A stretch of 64,000 nucleotides of DNA from Azospirillum picis (GCF_017876115.1 NZ_JAGINO010000024.1:1-64000); one strand, 5' to 3'. Counted from the stretch's first letter, positions 34,775-49,677 are shown. Translations and numbers: made by a program. The notes: generated by a model from the sequence alone, not told the origin.

Positions 34775-35746
34775 ATGGCCCTCCCAGACCAAGGCGCTCA
34801 GTCAACCGACCTCATCAGCGAGCTGCTGACTGGCATGAGGTTGCGGGGGGTCCAGTATCGTCGCCTGCAGACCGGCCCCGAGTTCGGCATAAGCTTCGGG
34901 AACCGGCCCGGCCACGTCTATTTCCACTACCTTGCGGTGGGGTCGGCGGTGCTCAGCACCGGCGGTGAATCGCATCACCTGTCGGCAGGCAATGCCGTGC
35001 TCCTGCCTCAGGGGCGTGAGCATGCATTGGTGTCCCATGGCGACGTTCCGCTGGCAGACATCGACAGCCTTGTTGCGGCTCCGCTCGGAGAACCGGTCTT
35101 CGGGGTCGATACCTGCCCCAGCACCGGCAGCGTTCCCAGCGCCGTTCTTTTTTACGGGTGCATGGAATTTGATCTTGGCGGGATGCAGGGACTTGGTCCG
35201 TTGATGCCACATGTCCTGCTGGCGGATACGGCGGGCGGCCGCTACCCCGGGTTGCCGCCGATCATCGCGGCGATGAAAGGGGAAATATGCTCGGGGCGCA
35301 TTGGTTTCGCCGGCATCATGGCACGTCTCGCCGAAGTGGTGGCCGCGATGATGATCCGCGGCTGGATTGAAGGCGGATACGATGATGCGGTTGGTCTTCT
35401 GGCGGCATTGCGCGACCCGCGACTGGCGCGCGCGATCCTGGCATTGCACCGGGACCCTGGCCGCGAATGGACGGTGGAGGATCTGGCGAAGGAGTGCAAC
35501 ATCTCCCGCTCGGTTTTTGCCGAACGCTTTCAGGCAACCATTGGTGTCTCACCGTTGCGCTATGCCACGGAAGTGAGAATGCACTTGGCCCGCCGATGGC
35601 TGACGCAAGACAGGATGCCCATTGAAATCGTGTCGGACCGTCTCGGATATTCATCTCAGGCCGCTTTCAGCCGCGCTTTCAAAAGAATCACCGGAGCTCC
35701 GCCCGGTGCCAGCCGCCGAGCATCGGCCGGGCAGAAGCCCGTTTGA
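34775..35746 (+). CDS. AraC family regulator with cupin_6-type sensor
   Basis: A 323-residue regulator. The N-terminal cupin_6 (AraC-binding) domain includes YFHYLAVGSAVLST and AGNAVLLPQGREHAL; the C-terminal HTH_18 has EWTVEDLAKECNISRSVFAERFQATIGVSP and IEIVSDRLGYSSQAAFSRAFKRITGAPPG. The frame is open far upstream, overlapping the MFS gene antisense; ATG 34775 with CGGA upstream fits the family length. It is divergent from an AraJ-like exporter, a common pairing in proteobacteria. Confidence 0.9.
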   Translation: MALPDQGAQSTDLISELLTGMRLRGVQYRRLQTGPEFGISFGNRPGHVYFHYLAVGSAVLSTGGESHHLSAGNAVLLPQGREHALVSHGDVPLADIDSLVAAPLGEPVFGVDTCPSTGSVPSAVLFYGCMEFDLGGMQGLGPLMPHVLLADTAGGRYPGLPPIIAAMKGEICSGRIGFAGIMARLAEVVAAMMIRGWIEGGYDDAVGLLAALRDPRLARAILALHRDPGREWTVEDLAKECNISRSVFAERFQATIGVSPLRYATEVRMHLARRWLTQDRMPIEIVSDRLGYSSQAAFSRAFKRITGAPPGASRRASAGQKPV

Positions 35747-35828
35747 ATCCTGCCCTGGCGTCAGGGTCGGTAACGATCAGGACGGTTCGGCGGTTTCAAA
35801 GCAGGGAGGCCACAGATCAGAGCGCCAA

Positions 35829-35858
35829 CCATCTGTTCGCACGCCATCTGTTCGCACG
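35829..35858. repeat. Perfect 15-base tandem duplication
   Basis: CCATCTGTTCGCACG occurs twice with no interruption (35829-35843, 35844-35858), in the 206-base space between the AraC stop and the amidase stop (convergent genes). It is one of several 11-15 base duplications in the window. Confidence 0.85.
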
Positions 35859-35952
35859 CTCAGGCAGACGCTCCAATCTGCCGATCCAGGCGACGATGCC
35901 TGGAAAAGGGGAAGGTTATCTTTGGAGAAGATGCTTCAAAATGCGTTTCTGT

Positions 35953-37401
35953 TTAAAATTGCGGCCAACGGCCCCGCCGCCCCAAAAACCGTTCGGGGTA
36001 CATAGCCTCGTAACTCAACGCAGCGCTCAGCACCGAGGAATCGGCTCCACGCGCGCCAACAATTTGCAAGCCGATCGGCAATCCGTTTTCGCTGAAGCCG
36101 CAAGGCACGGAACATGCGGGTTGTTGGCTCAGGTTGATCGGGAAACTGAACGAACACCATTCAATCCAGCTTTCAGCATCGCTTGCCGCTGGAATATCCG
36201 CGCCGGCTTCGAACGGCAGGATCGGAACGGTCGGTGACATGATGTAGTCGAACTGCGATAGCAACTCGTCCATCGCTGCGCCATACCGGCTCCGCTTCAC
36301 TTCGGCATCCATTCGTTGAACGGCACTATACCTGTCTCCGATGCGGGCTGTTCGAAGAAAGTTTGGGTCGAGTTCGTTGTGGTGGGAAGGCTCGATGGAT
36401 GAGACACGATTGGCGGCGCCTACGCACCAATGACGATTGTAGATATCGAGAAGATCATCCTGGTAGGGGAGTCGAACCTCGGTTACGTGAGCCCCTGCTT
36501 CTTCCAAATCCTTCAGAACAGCTTCTATCGAATCCGCCACGCATTCATCGACTGTTCCCACGCAGGGCGTCTTCCAATAGCCTATCCGTTTTCCATGCCA
36601 TTGAATCTCGGCGGCGGTGACGGGAGGGAAGGGCAGTGGCGGCTGTGTCCAATCCCGCAAATCCCGCCCTGACATGACGTCGAGCATGATCGCGGCGTCG
36701 TCAACACTGCGTGTCATCGGCCCGATATGCGCCACCGTACCGAAGGAGCTCGGAGGATTGGCGGCAACCCGGCCATAGGTCGGTTTGTGACCGACCACTC
36801 CGGTGAAGGACGCAGGAATACGGATGGAGCCGCCGCCGTCGGTGCCGAGGTGTAGGACGCCGGCGCCACAAGCGGCTGCGACGGCGGCGCCCCCGGAAGA
36901 ACCGCCGGGGGTCCGGGTGGGATCCCAGGGGTTGCGTGTTATGCCGAATGCCGGGCTATGGGTGACGGCTTTTCCACCATATTCGGGGGTCGTCGTCTGC
37001 GCGATGAACACGGCACCGGCCCGGCGTAGCCTGGAAACCGAAGGGGCGTCCTGCGTCGCAGGCGTATCGGGCATGGTCAGGCTGCCATACCGGACCGTCC
37101 ATCCGTCGACGTCGACAATATCTTTGATCGTCGTCGGGATTCCATCGATCGTGGAGAGGTTTTCCCCGTTCCTCCAACGCTTTTCCGACTCTCTCGCGGC
37201 GCTGAGTGCGCCGGCGCGGTCGATGTGGGTGAAGGCGTTGAACGGGCCTTGGATTCTATCGGCACAATCAAGTGTTGCTTGTGCGACCTCGACAGGAGAC
37301 AGGTCACGCTTCCGGTAGGCGCGGGCCAGCGTCGTGACGTCCAAACGACAGAGGTCGGTCTCGTCAAATCCGGCATTGATGAGATCTGAGGTGTTTTCCA
37401 T
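35953..37401 (-). CDS. Amidase signature family hydrolase
   Basis: A 482-residue amidase. The Ser-cisSer-Lys triad is complete: K93 in TIKDIVD, S168 in TPGGSSGGAAVA and the nucleophile S192 in TDGGGSIRIPASF, with the same spacing as in fatty acid amide hydrolase. These enzymes hydrolyse aliphatic, aromatic or carbamoyl amides to acid and ammonia. No signal peptide is present. It lies 105 bases downstream of the MHS-type transporter on the same strand, so import of an amide or carboxylate followed by hydrolysis is likely, under the divergent IclR regulator. GC is slightly lower than the rest of the window. Confidence 0.92.
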   Translation of the reverse strand: MENTSDLINAGFDETDLCRLDVTTLARAYRKRDLSPVEVAQATLDCADRIQGPFNAFTHIDRAGALSAARESEKRWRNGENLSTIDGIPTTIKDIVDVDGWTVRYGSLTMPDTPATQDAPSVSRLRRAGAVFIAQTTTPEYGGKAVTHSPAFGITRNPWDPTRTPGGSSGGAAVAAACGAGVLHLGTDGGGSIRIPASFTGVVGHKPTYGRVAANPPSSFGTVAHIGPMTRSVDDAAIMLDVMSGRDLRDWTQPPLPFPPVTAAEIQWHGKRIGYWKTPCVGTVDECVADSIEAVLKDLEEAGAHVTEVRLPYQDDLLDIYNRHWCVGAANRVSSIEPSHHNELDPNFLRTARIGDRYSAVQRMDAEVKRSRYGAAMDELLSQFDYIMSPTVPILPFEAGADIPAASDAESWIEWCSFSFPINLSQQPACSVPCGFSENGLPIGLQIVGARGADSSVLSAALSYEAMYPERFLGRRGRWPQF

Positions 37402-37506
37402 GCTTCATTTCTCGTGACTTGTTGTGTGGAGTGATTGCGGCCCTTGGGTCGGCAGCGCGATGCATCACCGTCGATGCAAGTCCATTGTCCATGGGCGGCA
37501 GGGGCG

Positions 37507-38832
37507 TTACGGAGAAATGGTCGCGTCGGCCTTGATGATTTCCCTCTGCGGGGCGGCGCCGGGCGGGGTGATATCCGCGAGATCCACGCCCGCAGTCTCC
37601 CGGATCAGAAGTCCTGCGGCGATTGCGACCAGGCCCAAGGCAATCAGATAGTAGTGATAGAGATACTCATGGCCGATATCTGCAAGATACGTATTCAGAT
37701 ACGGCGCGGTCCCGCCGAATATGGCCACGGACACTGAAGAAATGAACCCGACACCTTGTGCGCGTGCCTGCGTTGGAACCTGCTCCGACAACACCGCCGG
37801 GAAAATGGAGGCGATGAAGCCCCAGGCACCCAACCCCATGATCTGTGCCCAGAAGAGCGTATGTGGCTCGGTCGTCAGTATATTGGCGATGGGGTAAGTC
37901 AAGATGACGACCAGTACGCCCCAGATGATCATCACGGGTTTACGGCCTATCCGATCCGAGATGATTCCACAGATCGGCAGCCAAGCCAGGCAAAAGGCCA
38001 TGGCAAGCAAACTTGCCCGATAAGCGTCGCCCGCATCCATACCCCGTGCGATCGCAGTCGACGGACCGAAGGTTACCCATGTGTAATAGGCGACATTCGT
38101 AGTGCAGTTCAGCATGATGAGATTACGAGCGATGCGAAACATCTCGGGTCGAGATAGTTTCCGTGAGCAGCGCTGTTCATTCTGTTGTTCAAAGACGTGC
38201 GATTCCTCAACGGAGCGGCGCATGAAGAGGGCATAGATGCCCAGCAGGCCACCGACCGCGAAGCCTATGCGCCAGCCGTAATCGTTCATCGCCTCCGGAC
38301 CGAGCAGCGAGGTCAGGCCGGCGGCAACCGCGGTCGCCGCCATCACCCCCAGGGTCACGCTTACAAACACCGAGCTTGACCACAATCCGCGATGTCTGCT
38401 GGGAGCGATTTCCGCAACATAAGTGTATGAAACGCCAGTTTCCCCACCATGGGCCAAGCCCTGCAAGGTGCGGAAGACCAGAAGCGCGATCGACGCGGAC
38501 AGGCCGATGTCCTGGTAGTTCGGGATAAGCGCAATCCCAAGGCTGCTGATCGCGAGAAGCGATATGGTAACCACCATGATAGTCTTGCGGCCGACCCGAT
38601 CGCCCATTCGACCAAATACCAGTCCGCCAATAGGACGAGCAAAGAAGCCCACCGCAAATACGGCAAGAGTGGAAAGCAAAGCGGAACGCGCGTCGGATTT
38701 TTCGAAAAGGTTCCGTGCCAGATAGACGGAGAATGTTGCGTAGAGCGTCCAGTCGAACCACTCGAGCGCATTGCCGACAGCCACGGCACGCAGAGACTTC
38801 AGGCGCCCTTTTCGGGACATGCTATCGTCCAA
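37507..38832 (-). CDS. MHS family (metabolite:H+ symporter) MFS transporter
   Basis: A 441-residue, 12-helix symporter of the MHS group that includes ProP, ShiA and KgtP. VGNALEWFDWTLYATFSVYLA is the family opening and GFFARPIGGLVFGRMGDRVGRK the A-loop signature; RTLQGLAHGGETG follows. The likely start is TTG at 38832 with AGGAGG 5 bases upstream; ATG 38820 is in frame but badly spaced. Members carry dicarboxylates, shikimate, betaines or aromatic acids with protons. It is transcribed with the amidase and divergent from IclR. Confidence 0.9.
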   Translation of the reverse strand: MDDSMSRKGRLKSLRAVAVGNALEWFDWTLYATFSVYLARNLFEKSDARSALLSTLAVFAVGFFARPIGGLVFGRMGDRVGRKTIMVVTISLLAISSLGIALIPNYQDIGLSASIALLVFRTLQGLAHGGETGVSYTYVAEIAPSRHRGLWSSSVFVSVTLGVMAATAVAAGLTSLLGPEAMNDYGWRIGFAVGGLLGIYALFMRRSVEESHVFEQQNEQRCSRKLSRPEMFRIARNLIMLNCTTNVAYYTWVTFGPSTAIARGMDAGDAYRASLLAMAFCLAWLPICGIISDRIGRKPVMIIWGVLVVILTYPIANILTTEPHTLFWAQIMGLGAWGFIASIFPAVLSEQVPTQARAQGVGFISSVSVAIFGGTAPYLNTYLADIGHEYLYHYYLIALGLVAIAAGLLIRETAGVDLADITPPGAAPQREIIKADATISP

Positions 38833-39015
38833 ATCGTCCTCCTGCGGTTGGTGGTATTCGCAGCATAAGGCGCATGTTCCAGCCAGCCGGCGGCTTCACG
38901 CCGACAAGCGTGGTCCGATCCGGAAGCAGGATTTCTTCAGCCGCCCTCGCCGTGTTTGTTTTTGTTGGCGATCATCGCGGGTGAGCAATGCGGCGCATGA
39001 ATACAAACAAAGAAT

Positions 39016-39060
39016 TTGCTTTTGTGTCAAGCAGTGAATTATAGTGTCATCAGATGACAC
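39016..39060 (+). promoter_or_regulatory. IclR promoter with overlapping 17-base perfect palindrome
   Basis: TTGCTT (39016-39021) and TATAGT (39040-39045), 18 bases apart, resemble sigma-70 -35 and -10 boxes. The palindrome GTGTCATCAGATGACAC (39044-39060, 8-base arms, single centre base) overlaps the -10 and the probable transcript start. An IclR-type repressor binding here would block its own gene and could also act on the divergent transporter-amidase promoter. Confidence 0.65.
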
Positions 39061-39094
39061 ATTAGCGAAGCATGTTCCTCAAGGGAGAGCGGAG

Positions 39095-39880
39095 ATGACC
39101 AATGGCAACAAGTCTTTACCGAAGGTGCGGGCGGTCGAGCGCGCGATGGCGCTCCTGCGCGCATTCGGGCCAGCCACACCCAGCTTGTCGCTGACGGACC
39201 TCGCACGGCTGACGGATCTTGACAAAGGCACGACCCGACGCCTGCTGCAGACGCTCGCAGCCGATGATTTCGTCGAATTCGACGAGGGGACCAAGACATA
39301 TTCGCTCGGTCCAGGCGTTCTGCTGCTCTTCCCCGGAGTGCAGTTCGGGCGGGATTTGCGCGATGTCGCCGCACCCGTCTTGGGTCGGCTTGCCGAACAG
39401 ACCGGGGCGACGTCGTTTATTTGGATCTTTTTCAACGGAAAGGCTCTCTGCCTCGACCGTGTAAAGGGCCCTAATCTTCACATCGATACACGCTGGTCGG
39501 CGATCGGCTCGCAGGTTTCACTCAACCGCAGCGGCGGGCCACGGGTTCTCCTGGCGTATCTGTCGCCCGAACAGCGCACCCAGGCGTTGCTCGGACCGCT
39601 GGAGCACCACACCGAATTCACGGTGACCGATAAAGCCGCATTGGAAACCGCCGCCGTCGAGATACGCAAGCGCGGTTGGGAATTTGCCGTGGACGACTAC
39701 ATTCTGGGGATGGCCGGGCTCGGTGCCCCTGTTTTCGACCAGAAGGGAACGGTGGTCGCAAGCGTCAGCATCACCACTCTGACACCTCAGTTCGAGATGG
39801 AGGATGGCCGCCCTCACGCCGTCTCTCTCGTTCTTGCAGCGGCTTCCGAGATCGGCGCGCGACTTCGCCCCGATTGTTGA
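39095..39880 (+). CDS. IclR family regulator
   Basis: A 261-residue regulator. The N-terminal winged helix reads VRAVERAMALLRAFGP, SLTDLARLTDLDKGTTRRLLQTL and TYSLGPGVLLL. The C-terminal effector domain starts near residue 90 (VAAPVLGRLAEQTGATSF) and ends with GLGAPVFDQKGTVVASVSI. ATG 39095 has GGGAG/GGAG upstream; an earlier in-frame GTG at 39044 lies inside the palindromic operator and is rejected. It is divergent from the MHS transporter and amidase genes, which it probably controls in response to the substrate. Confidence 0.92.
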   Translation: MTNGNKSLPKVRAVERAMALLRAFGPATPSLSLTDLARLTDLDKGTTRRLLQTLAADDFVEFDEGTKTYSLGPGVLLLFPGVQFGRDLRDVAAPVLGRLAEQTGATSFIWIFFNGKALCLDRVKGPNLHIDTRWSAIGSQVSLNRSGGPRVLLAYLSPEQRTQALLGPLEHHTEFTVTDKAALETAAVEIRKRGWEFAVDDYILGMAGLGAPVFDQKGTVVASVSITTLTPQFEMEDGRPHAVSLVLAAASEIGARLRPDC

Positions 39881-39917
39881 AGCGACTTGCGCCATTCCGC
39901 AGGCGGTATCGGCGGAT

Positions 39918-39943
39918 GATGGGGAGCGGCGGCCATCCCCATC
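39918..39943. terminator. Hairpin between IclR and TerB-like genes
   Basis: GATGGGGA (39918-39925) pairs with TCCCCATC (39936-39943) around a 10-base loop, 38 bases after the IclR stop. It lies between convergent genes, so it could end both transcripts; no T-run is present. Confidence 0.4.
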
Positions 39944-40045
39944 GCCGCTGACCGTCCGCCCCCCTACCGGAAGCCGCGCCTTGCGGCTCAGTCGGCGTTG
40001 CTCGACCCGACGAAAACGGGGCGGAACGGAAGCCCGGGGGCCGTC

Positions 40046-40579
40046 CTACAGCCGCAGCCCCATCTGCCGGTTCAGCCGGACCACGAGGTCGGCGGGGAGA
40101 CCGAGGCGCAGGGCGAGGTAGCGCAGGTAGGCCTGGTTGACCGCCGCGGACTTGTCGACCACGGCGAGCGAGACGGCGTAGACGCGCGACGCCAGGCGCG
40201 GCGTGTCGACCTGCCGGATCAGCTCCTCCAGGCAGTGCGGCTCACCGATCCGTTCCTCCATGCGGCCTCGCTCCTCCTCGTCCAGCGCGCTGGCCCGGAT
40301 CACGCTGGCGATCCGCTGCCGCTCCTTCTCGTCGAGCCCGCCGTCGGCCTGCGCCGCGGCGGCCATGGCGCGGATCAGCAGCCGTGCTTCCGCGGCTTCG
40401 ACCGTATGCAGTTCGATCGGACCGGCGTCCAGCAACTGGTGGCGGTTGCGCAGATGCGCGTCCAGGATTTGCCGCCCCAGCACCGCGTGCAGCACCGGCC
40501 GATGCCCGAACCGCGAGCCCGTCGGGCTGTCATCCCGGCGTTGCATCCCGTCCATCGCGGGTTCCTTCCCGATTGTCAT
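40046..40579 (-). CDS. TerB/DUF533-like protein
   Basis: A 177-residue soluble protein. After a variable 60-residue start comes EARLLIRAMAAAAQADGGLDEKERQRI, an acidic metal-site-like DGGLDEKE motif, then SRVYAVSLAVVDKSAAVNQAYLRYLALRLGLP. This matches the DUF533/TerB-like helical domain. Function is unknown; TerB domains bind metals or act in stress and membrane processes. GGGAAA precedes the ATG. It is 37 bases downstream of the receiver gene, so is probably the last gene of the kinase operon. Confidence 0.78.
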   Translation of the reverse strand: MTIGKEPAMDGMQRRDDSPTGSRFGHRPVLHAVLGRQILDAHLRNRHQLLDAGPIELHTVEAAEARLLIRAMAAAAQADGGLDEKERQRIASVIRASALDEEERGRMEERIGEPHCLEELIRQVDTPRLASRVYAVSLAVVDKSAAVNQAYLRYLALRLGLPADLVVRLNRQMGLRL

Positions 40580-40616
40580 GATGTTTCCCGCCTCGATCCG
40601 TCCTCGCTCCGGCGGG

Positions 40617-41004
40617 TCAGGGCGGGGGCACGGCCGCCCCTTCCGATCGCCGCTGCATCGCCTCGTCGATCTGGGTCAGCAGGCGGGAGAAGTCGATGGG
40701 CTTCGGGTGGTAGTCGTCGCATCCCGCCTGGAGGGTCTTCTCGCGGTCGCCGGACATGGCATGGGCGGTCAGCGCGATGATCGGGATCGCGGCGGTTTCC
40801 GCACCGTTTTTCAGCTCGCGCGCGGCGGTCCAGCCGTCGATGACCGGCAGGTTCATGTCGAGCAGGATGACGTCGGGCCGCTCGCCGCGCGCCATGTCGA
40901 CGCCCTGGCGTCCGTCGAAGGCGAGGACCACGTCGTGGCCCCGCCGCTTCAGGCGGCGCGACAGGAAATCCCAGATCTCCTCATGGTCCTCGACCAGCAG
41001 CAGC

Positions 41005-41012
<8 letters not shown>
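40617..41012 (-). CDS. Stand-alone receiver (response regulator without output domain)
   Basis: A 131-residue CheY-like protein. Acidic residues VEDHEE near residues 8-12, phospho-acceptor D52 in ILLDMNLPVIDG, Thr in ALTAHAM and K104 in HPKPID are all present, so it should be phosphorylatable. It has no DNA-binding domain. Its start overlaps the end of the hybrid kinase gene by 8 bases, so the kinase or its receiver is the likely phospho-donor. The output may be by protein contact, as in Spo0F/DivK-type relays. Confidence 0.9.
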
Positions 41013-45156
<4,144 letters not shown>

Positions 45157-45302
45157 GACCCTTGCGCGGCGGCCGGAACGGTGGGGAGAGGCGGCGCCGC
45201 TGCCGAAGAAGCGGCCGGAAGGACAACAGCCGGCGACGGCGATCGTCCACCATGGCGGGATGGGTACCGCCGGATACCCCTCGCTTCTCACACCGCGCCC
45301 GC

Positions 45303-45347
45303 CGCCGCTCCGTCCATCGCCACTCCGCCCACCGCCACTCCGCCCGC
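45303..45347. repeat. 15-base tandem repeat, three units
   Basis: Three 15-base units of CGCCACTCCGCCCAC type lie head to tail (45303, 45318, 45333); units 2 and 3 differ at one position, unit 1 at a few more. They sit in the 227-base space between the ABC exporter stop and the kinase start. Confidence 0.75.
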
Positions 45348-45383
45348 CGGCCTTTCGGTTTCCCCCCTCGGCCGGCTCGATTC

Positions 45384-47192
45384 TCAGCCGGTCTGCCGGG
45401 CCGCCGGGCCGCCGCCCAGGCCGTGCGCCTGCATCCGCCACAGGGCGTGGAAGGCGCCGCCGCGGGCGTGCAGCTCCGACGGCGGGCCGTCCTCGACGAT
45501 GCGGCCGTCCGCCATCACCACGATCCGGTCGAAGCCGCCCAGGGTCGACAGCCTGTGCGCCACCGCCAGCACGGTGCGGCCATGGATCAGCCGTTCCAGC
45601 GCCTGCTGCACCTCGGCTTCGGAATGGCTGTCCAGGGCGGAGGTCGCCTCGTCCAGCACGATGATCGGGGCGTCCTTCAGGATGGCGCGGGCGATGCCGA
45701 TGCGCTGGCGCTGGCCGCCCGACAGCTTGATGCCCCGCTCGCCGACCAGCGTGCCGTAGCCCTCCGGCAGGGCGCGGATGAAGTCGTCGCAGCGGGCGGC
45801 GTGCGCCGCCTCCATCACCTCTTCGTCGGTCGCGTCGGGCCGGCCGTAGCGGATGTTCTCCAGCACCGAGCGGTGGAACAGCACGATCTCCTGCGGCACC
45901 ACGGCGATGGCGGCGCGCAGGCTGTCCTGGGTGACCGCGGTCAGCTCCTGTCCGTCGATCAGCACCCGGCCGGCCTGGGGATCGTCCAGCCGTTGCAGCA
46001 GTCCGACCAGCGTCGACTTGCCGGCGCCCGACGGCCCGACCACCCCGACGCGCTGGCCGGCCGGGACATGCAGGCTGAAGGCCCGGAACACCCGGCGCCC
46101 GTCGGGATACGCGAAGGAGACGGCCTCGAAATCGATGGCGCCGCCCAGTGGGACCAGCGGGCGGGCGTCCGGCGCGTCTGCGACGGCATGGCGCGGCCCG
46201 ATGACCCGCAGGGTCTCGGCGATCATGCCGAACTGCTGGGTGGTGCCGACCAGCGCGAAGGCGAGGTCGCGCGAGCCGTGCAGGATGCGGAAGGTCAGGG
46301 TGGTGACAACCACCACGTCGCCGGGCGTGATGCGGCCCTGCGTCCACTGCCAGACCGCCCAGCTCAGCATGCCGCCCGCCATGACCCACAGGAAGGCGTC
46401 GTGCAGCATGCGGGTCTTCTCCAGGTACAGCCAGCTCCCGCGCTGGGCCTTCGCCTCGCGGCCGAACTTGCTTTCCAGCCGTTCCGCCTCGATGGCGCGG
46501 GCGGAGAAGGCCTTCACCGCCCACATGTTCGACACCACGTCCACCAGCTCGCCGCCGGCCTGCGCCGCCTGGTCGGAATAGGCGCGGTGCCGCGGCCGGC
46601 CCCGCACCCCGACGCCGCCGATCACCCCGGCCACGACCAGCACGAACAGCGCCAGCGCCGCCGCCATCTGCCACTGGATGGTGGACAGCACGATGACGGC
46701 GCCGATGAAGTCGATGCAGGGCGGCAGGATGTTCCAGGTGATGGTGTTGGTCAGGGCCCCCACCGCGCCGGCGGTCTGGGTGATGCGGTTGCCCAGCGCG
46801 CCGGAGAAATGCTCGGCGAAGTAATGGACCGGGTGCCCGGTCAGGTGGCGGAACAGGTCGAGCCGGATGTCCACCCCGACCCCCACCACCGTCCGGCAGG
46901 CGAGCCACCCGGCCGAGCGCCACAGCGCGTTCTCCGCCCCGATCAGCACGATGAACAGCAGCAGCGGCGACCACACCGACGAGCGGTCGGTGTCCGGGGC
47001 GGCCATCGCGTCGACCAGTAGCTTCATCCCGTACTGTACCGCCACGGCACAGGCCGCCGCCCCGACCACCAGCGCCAGCAACCCGCCGAAATGGGCGGGC
47101 CAGCGCCGGATATAGCCCCACAGGAAGGCGGCCGGGCGGCCGGGCAGCGGGTCGGAGGACCAGAGGGACGGATCTCCGGGGCCGCCGCTCAT
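45384..47192 (-). CDS. ABC exporter, membrane and ATPase domains fused
   Basis: A 602-residue half-transporter of the MsbA/multidrug type. Six membrane helices are in residues 20-320 (GGLLALVVGAAACAVAVQYG, LLLFIVLIGAENALW and others). The ATPase carries GPSGAGKST, VPQEIVLFHRSVLENIRYG, LSGGQRQR, IIVLDEATSALD and VAHRLSTL. It works as a homodimer, moving lipid-linked or hydrophobic molecules outward. The ATG overlaps the glycosidase stop (ATGA), so it is tightly coupled to the glycosyltransferase/UGM/glycosidase genes. Export of the glycan or glycolipid product is the natural inference. Confidence 0.88.
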   Translation of the reverse strand: MSGGPGDPSLWSSDPLPGRPAAFLWGYIRRWPAHFGGLLALVVGAAACAVAVQYGMKLLVDAMAAPDTDRSSVWSPLLLFIVLIGAENALWRSAGWLACRTVVGVGVDIRLDLFRHLTGHPVHYFAEHFSGALGNRITQTAGAVGALTNTITWNILPPCIDFIGAVIVLSTIQWQMAAALALFVLVVAGVIGGVGVRGRPRHRAYSDQAAQAGGELVDVVSNMWAVKAFSARAIEAERLESKFGREAKAQRGSWLYLEKTRMLHDAFLWVMAGGMLSWAVWQWTQGRITPGDVVVVTTLTFRILHGSRDLAFALVGTTQQFGMIAETLRVIGPRHAVADAPDARPLVPLGGAIDFEAVSFAYPDGRRVFRAFSLHVPAGQRVGVVGPSGAGKSTLVGLLQRLDDPQAGRVLIDGQELTAVTQDSLRAAIAVVPQEIVLFHRSVLENIRYGRPDATDEEVMEAAHAARCDDFIRALPEGYGTLVGERGIKLSGGQRQRIGIARAILKDAPIIVLDEATSALDSHSEAEVQQALERLIHGRTVLAVAHRLSTLGGFDRIVVMADGRIVEDGPPSELHARGGAFHALWRMQAHGLGGGPAARQTG

Positions 47193-48358
47193 TCGGCGGC
47201 TCCGGCGATCCATTGTGTGACGGCTGCGGGATCGGGGGAGGTCATGCCGTCGAAAATGGCCTGCTGGCGCCGAAGTTCCGCCGCCATCGCCGCATTCTCC
47301 GGGCGGGCGCCCCGGGCATCGGGAAAGCCGAGCAGTCCGACCGGGCAGTGCCGGTCGTTGTCCCAGCCGGGATATTCCAGCACCGGATAGAGGCACATCC
47401 CCTCGACCGCCGCGCCGGCGGCCATCGCCGCCCGCGTCTCTTCCGCCACATAGGCGAACCAGGGCGCGCGCTCCTCGCCCTCGGCGCCGGTCTCGGCGAT
47501 CAGCACCGGGCGGCCATAGCGCTCATGAACCTCCGCCAGCATCTCGCGGAAGGGGCGGAACTGCGGGTGGCCGCGCGGGATGGTGCCGCCGCCGATGTAC
47601 CACTGGTTGTCGGGGTAGAAGTTGACGCCGACGATGTCCAGCAGCTCCGGCCGGCCGCCCAGTCCCGGCCACAGGTCGCCGCGGATCATGTCCCAGGACT
47701 GGAACTGCGCCATCCGGAAGGCGTCAGCCTCGCGGCGGTCGCGCGGCCGGTCGGGACGGGCGGCCGTGTGGATGACCGGGTCGACCAGCACGAAGCGGGC
47801 ACGCGGATCGACCGCCCGCACCGCCTCGATCCCGGCGATGGCGGCGCGCACCAACTGGTGCTTCAACTCGAAGCCGCGGCCGCGCGCACCGGGATTGAAC
47901 TGCGCCATGTCGCCGCCGGCCCACGACCAGTAGGCGATCTCGTTGACCGGGCAGTAGAAGGGAACGTCGTCGGTCTCGTCACGCACCAATGCCGCCGCGG
48001 CCGCGGCGAAACGGGCGAAGCGGTCGACGAACTCCGGCCGCCAGATGTCGATGCCGTCGGGCCAGCCATAGTGGCAGAGATCCCAGATCGGCTGCATGCC
48101 CTCGTCACGGGCGGCGTGCAGCATCGGCAGGAAGCTGGACCAGTCGTAGCGGCCGGGCGCCGTCTCGATCCGGTGCCAGCGCAGGCCGTCGCGCACGCTG
48201 CGCAGCCCGAAGCCGCGCAGTGTGTGGTAGTCGGTCTTCGCATGGGCATCGTGACCGGTCGCCTGAAGCAGGTCGAGCCGGCGGCCGTCGCTGCGGCGGT
48301 GGCTTGAGCATTCGAAGCCGCCCATGAGGAAGCTGGCGAAGAGGGTGGGAACGTGCAT
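47189..48358 (-). CDS. Clan GH-A glycoside hydrolase, beta-glucosidase-like
   Basis: A 389-residue TIM-barrel hydrolase. The acid/base Glu is E140 in CPVNEIAYWSW (the Asn-Glu pair of clan GH-A) and the nucleophile is E289 in LIAETGAEG. GFGLRSVRDGLRWHRIE and VGVNFYPDNQWY also match the GH1-like pattern. No signal peptide is present, so it should act in the cytoplasm, unusual for a scavenging enzyme and more like a processing role in glycolipid assembly. The ATG at 48358 fits; the longer frame overlaps the UGM gene. It is followed by ATGA overlap with the exporter gene. Confidence 0.8.
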   Translation of the reverse strand: MHVPTLFASFLMGGFECSSHRRSDGRRLDLLQATGHDAHAKTDYHTLRGFGLRSVRDGLRWHRIETAPGRYDWSSFLPMLHAARDEGMQPIWDLCHYGWPDGIDIWRPEFVDRFARFAAAAAALVRDETDDVPFYCPVNEIAYWSWAGGDMAQFNPGARGRGFELKHQLVRAAIAGIEAVRAVDPRARFVLVDPVIHTAARPDRPRDRREADAFRMAQFQSWDMIRGDLWPGLGGRPELLDIVGVNFYPDNQWYIGGGTIPRGHPQFRPFREMLAEVHERYGRPVLIAETGAEGEERAPWFAYVAEETRAAMAAGAAVEGMCLYPVLEYPGWDNDRHCPVGLLGFPDARGARPENAAMAAELRRQQAIFDGMTSPDPAAVTQWIAGAAE

Positions 48359-48399
48359 CGTCTGCGGACCGCGGTGTCGGGGACGGGGAGGGGCGGATG

Positions 48400-49664
<1,265 letters not shown>

Positions 49665-49677
<13 letters not shown>

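Noticed and set aside
45157..47121. Extension of the kinase frame into the ABC exporter region
   Set aside because: The extra residues are Arg/Gly-rich without domains and overlap the ABC exporter; the GAF domain is complete from ATG 45156.
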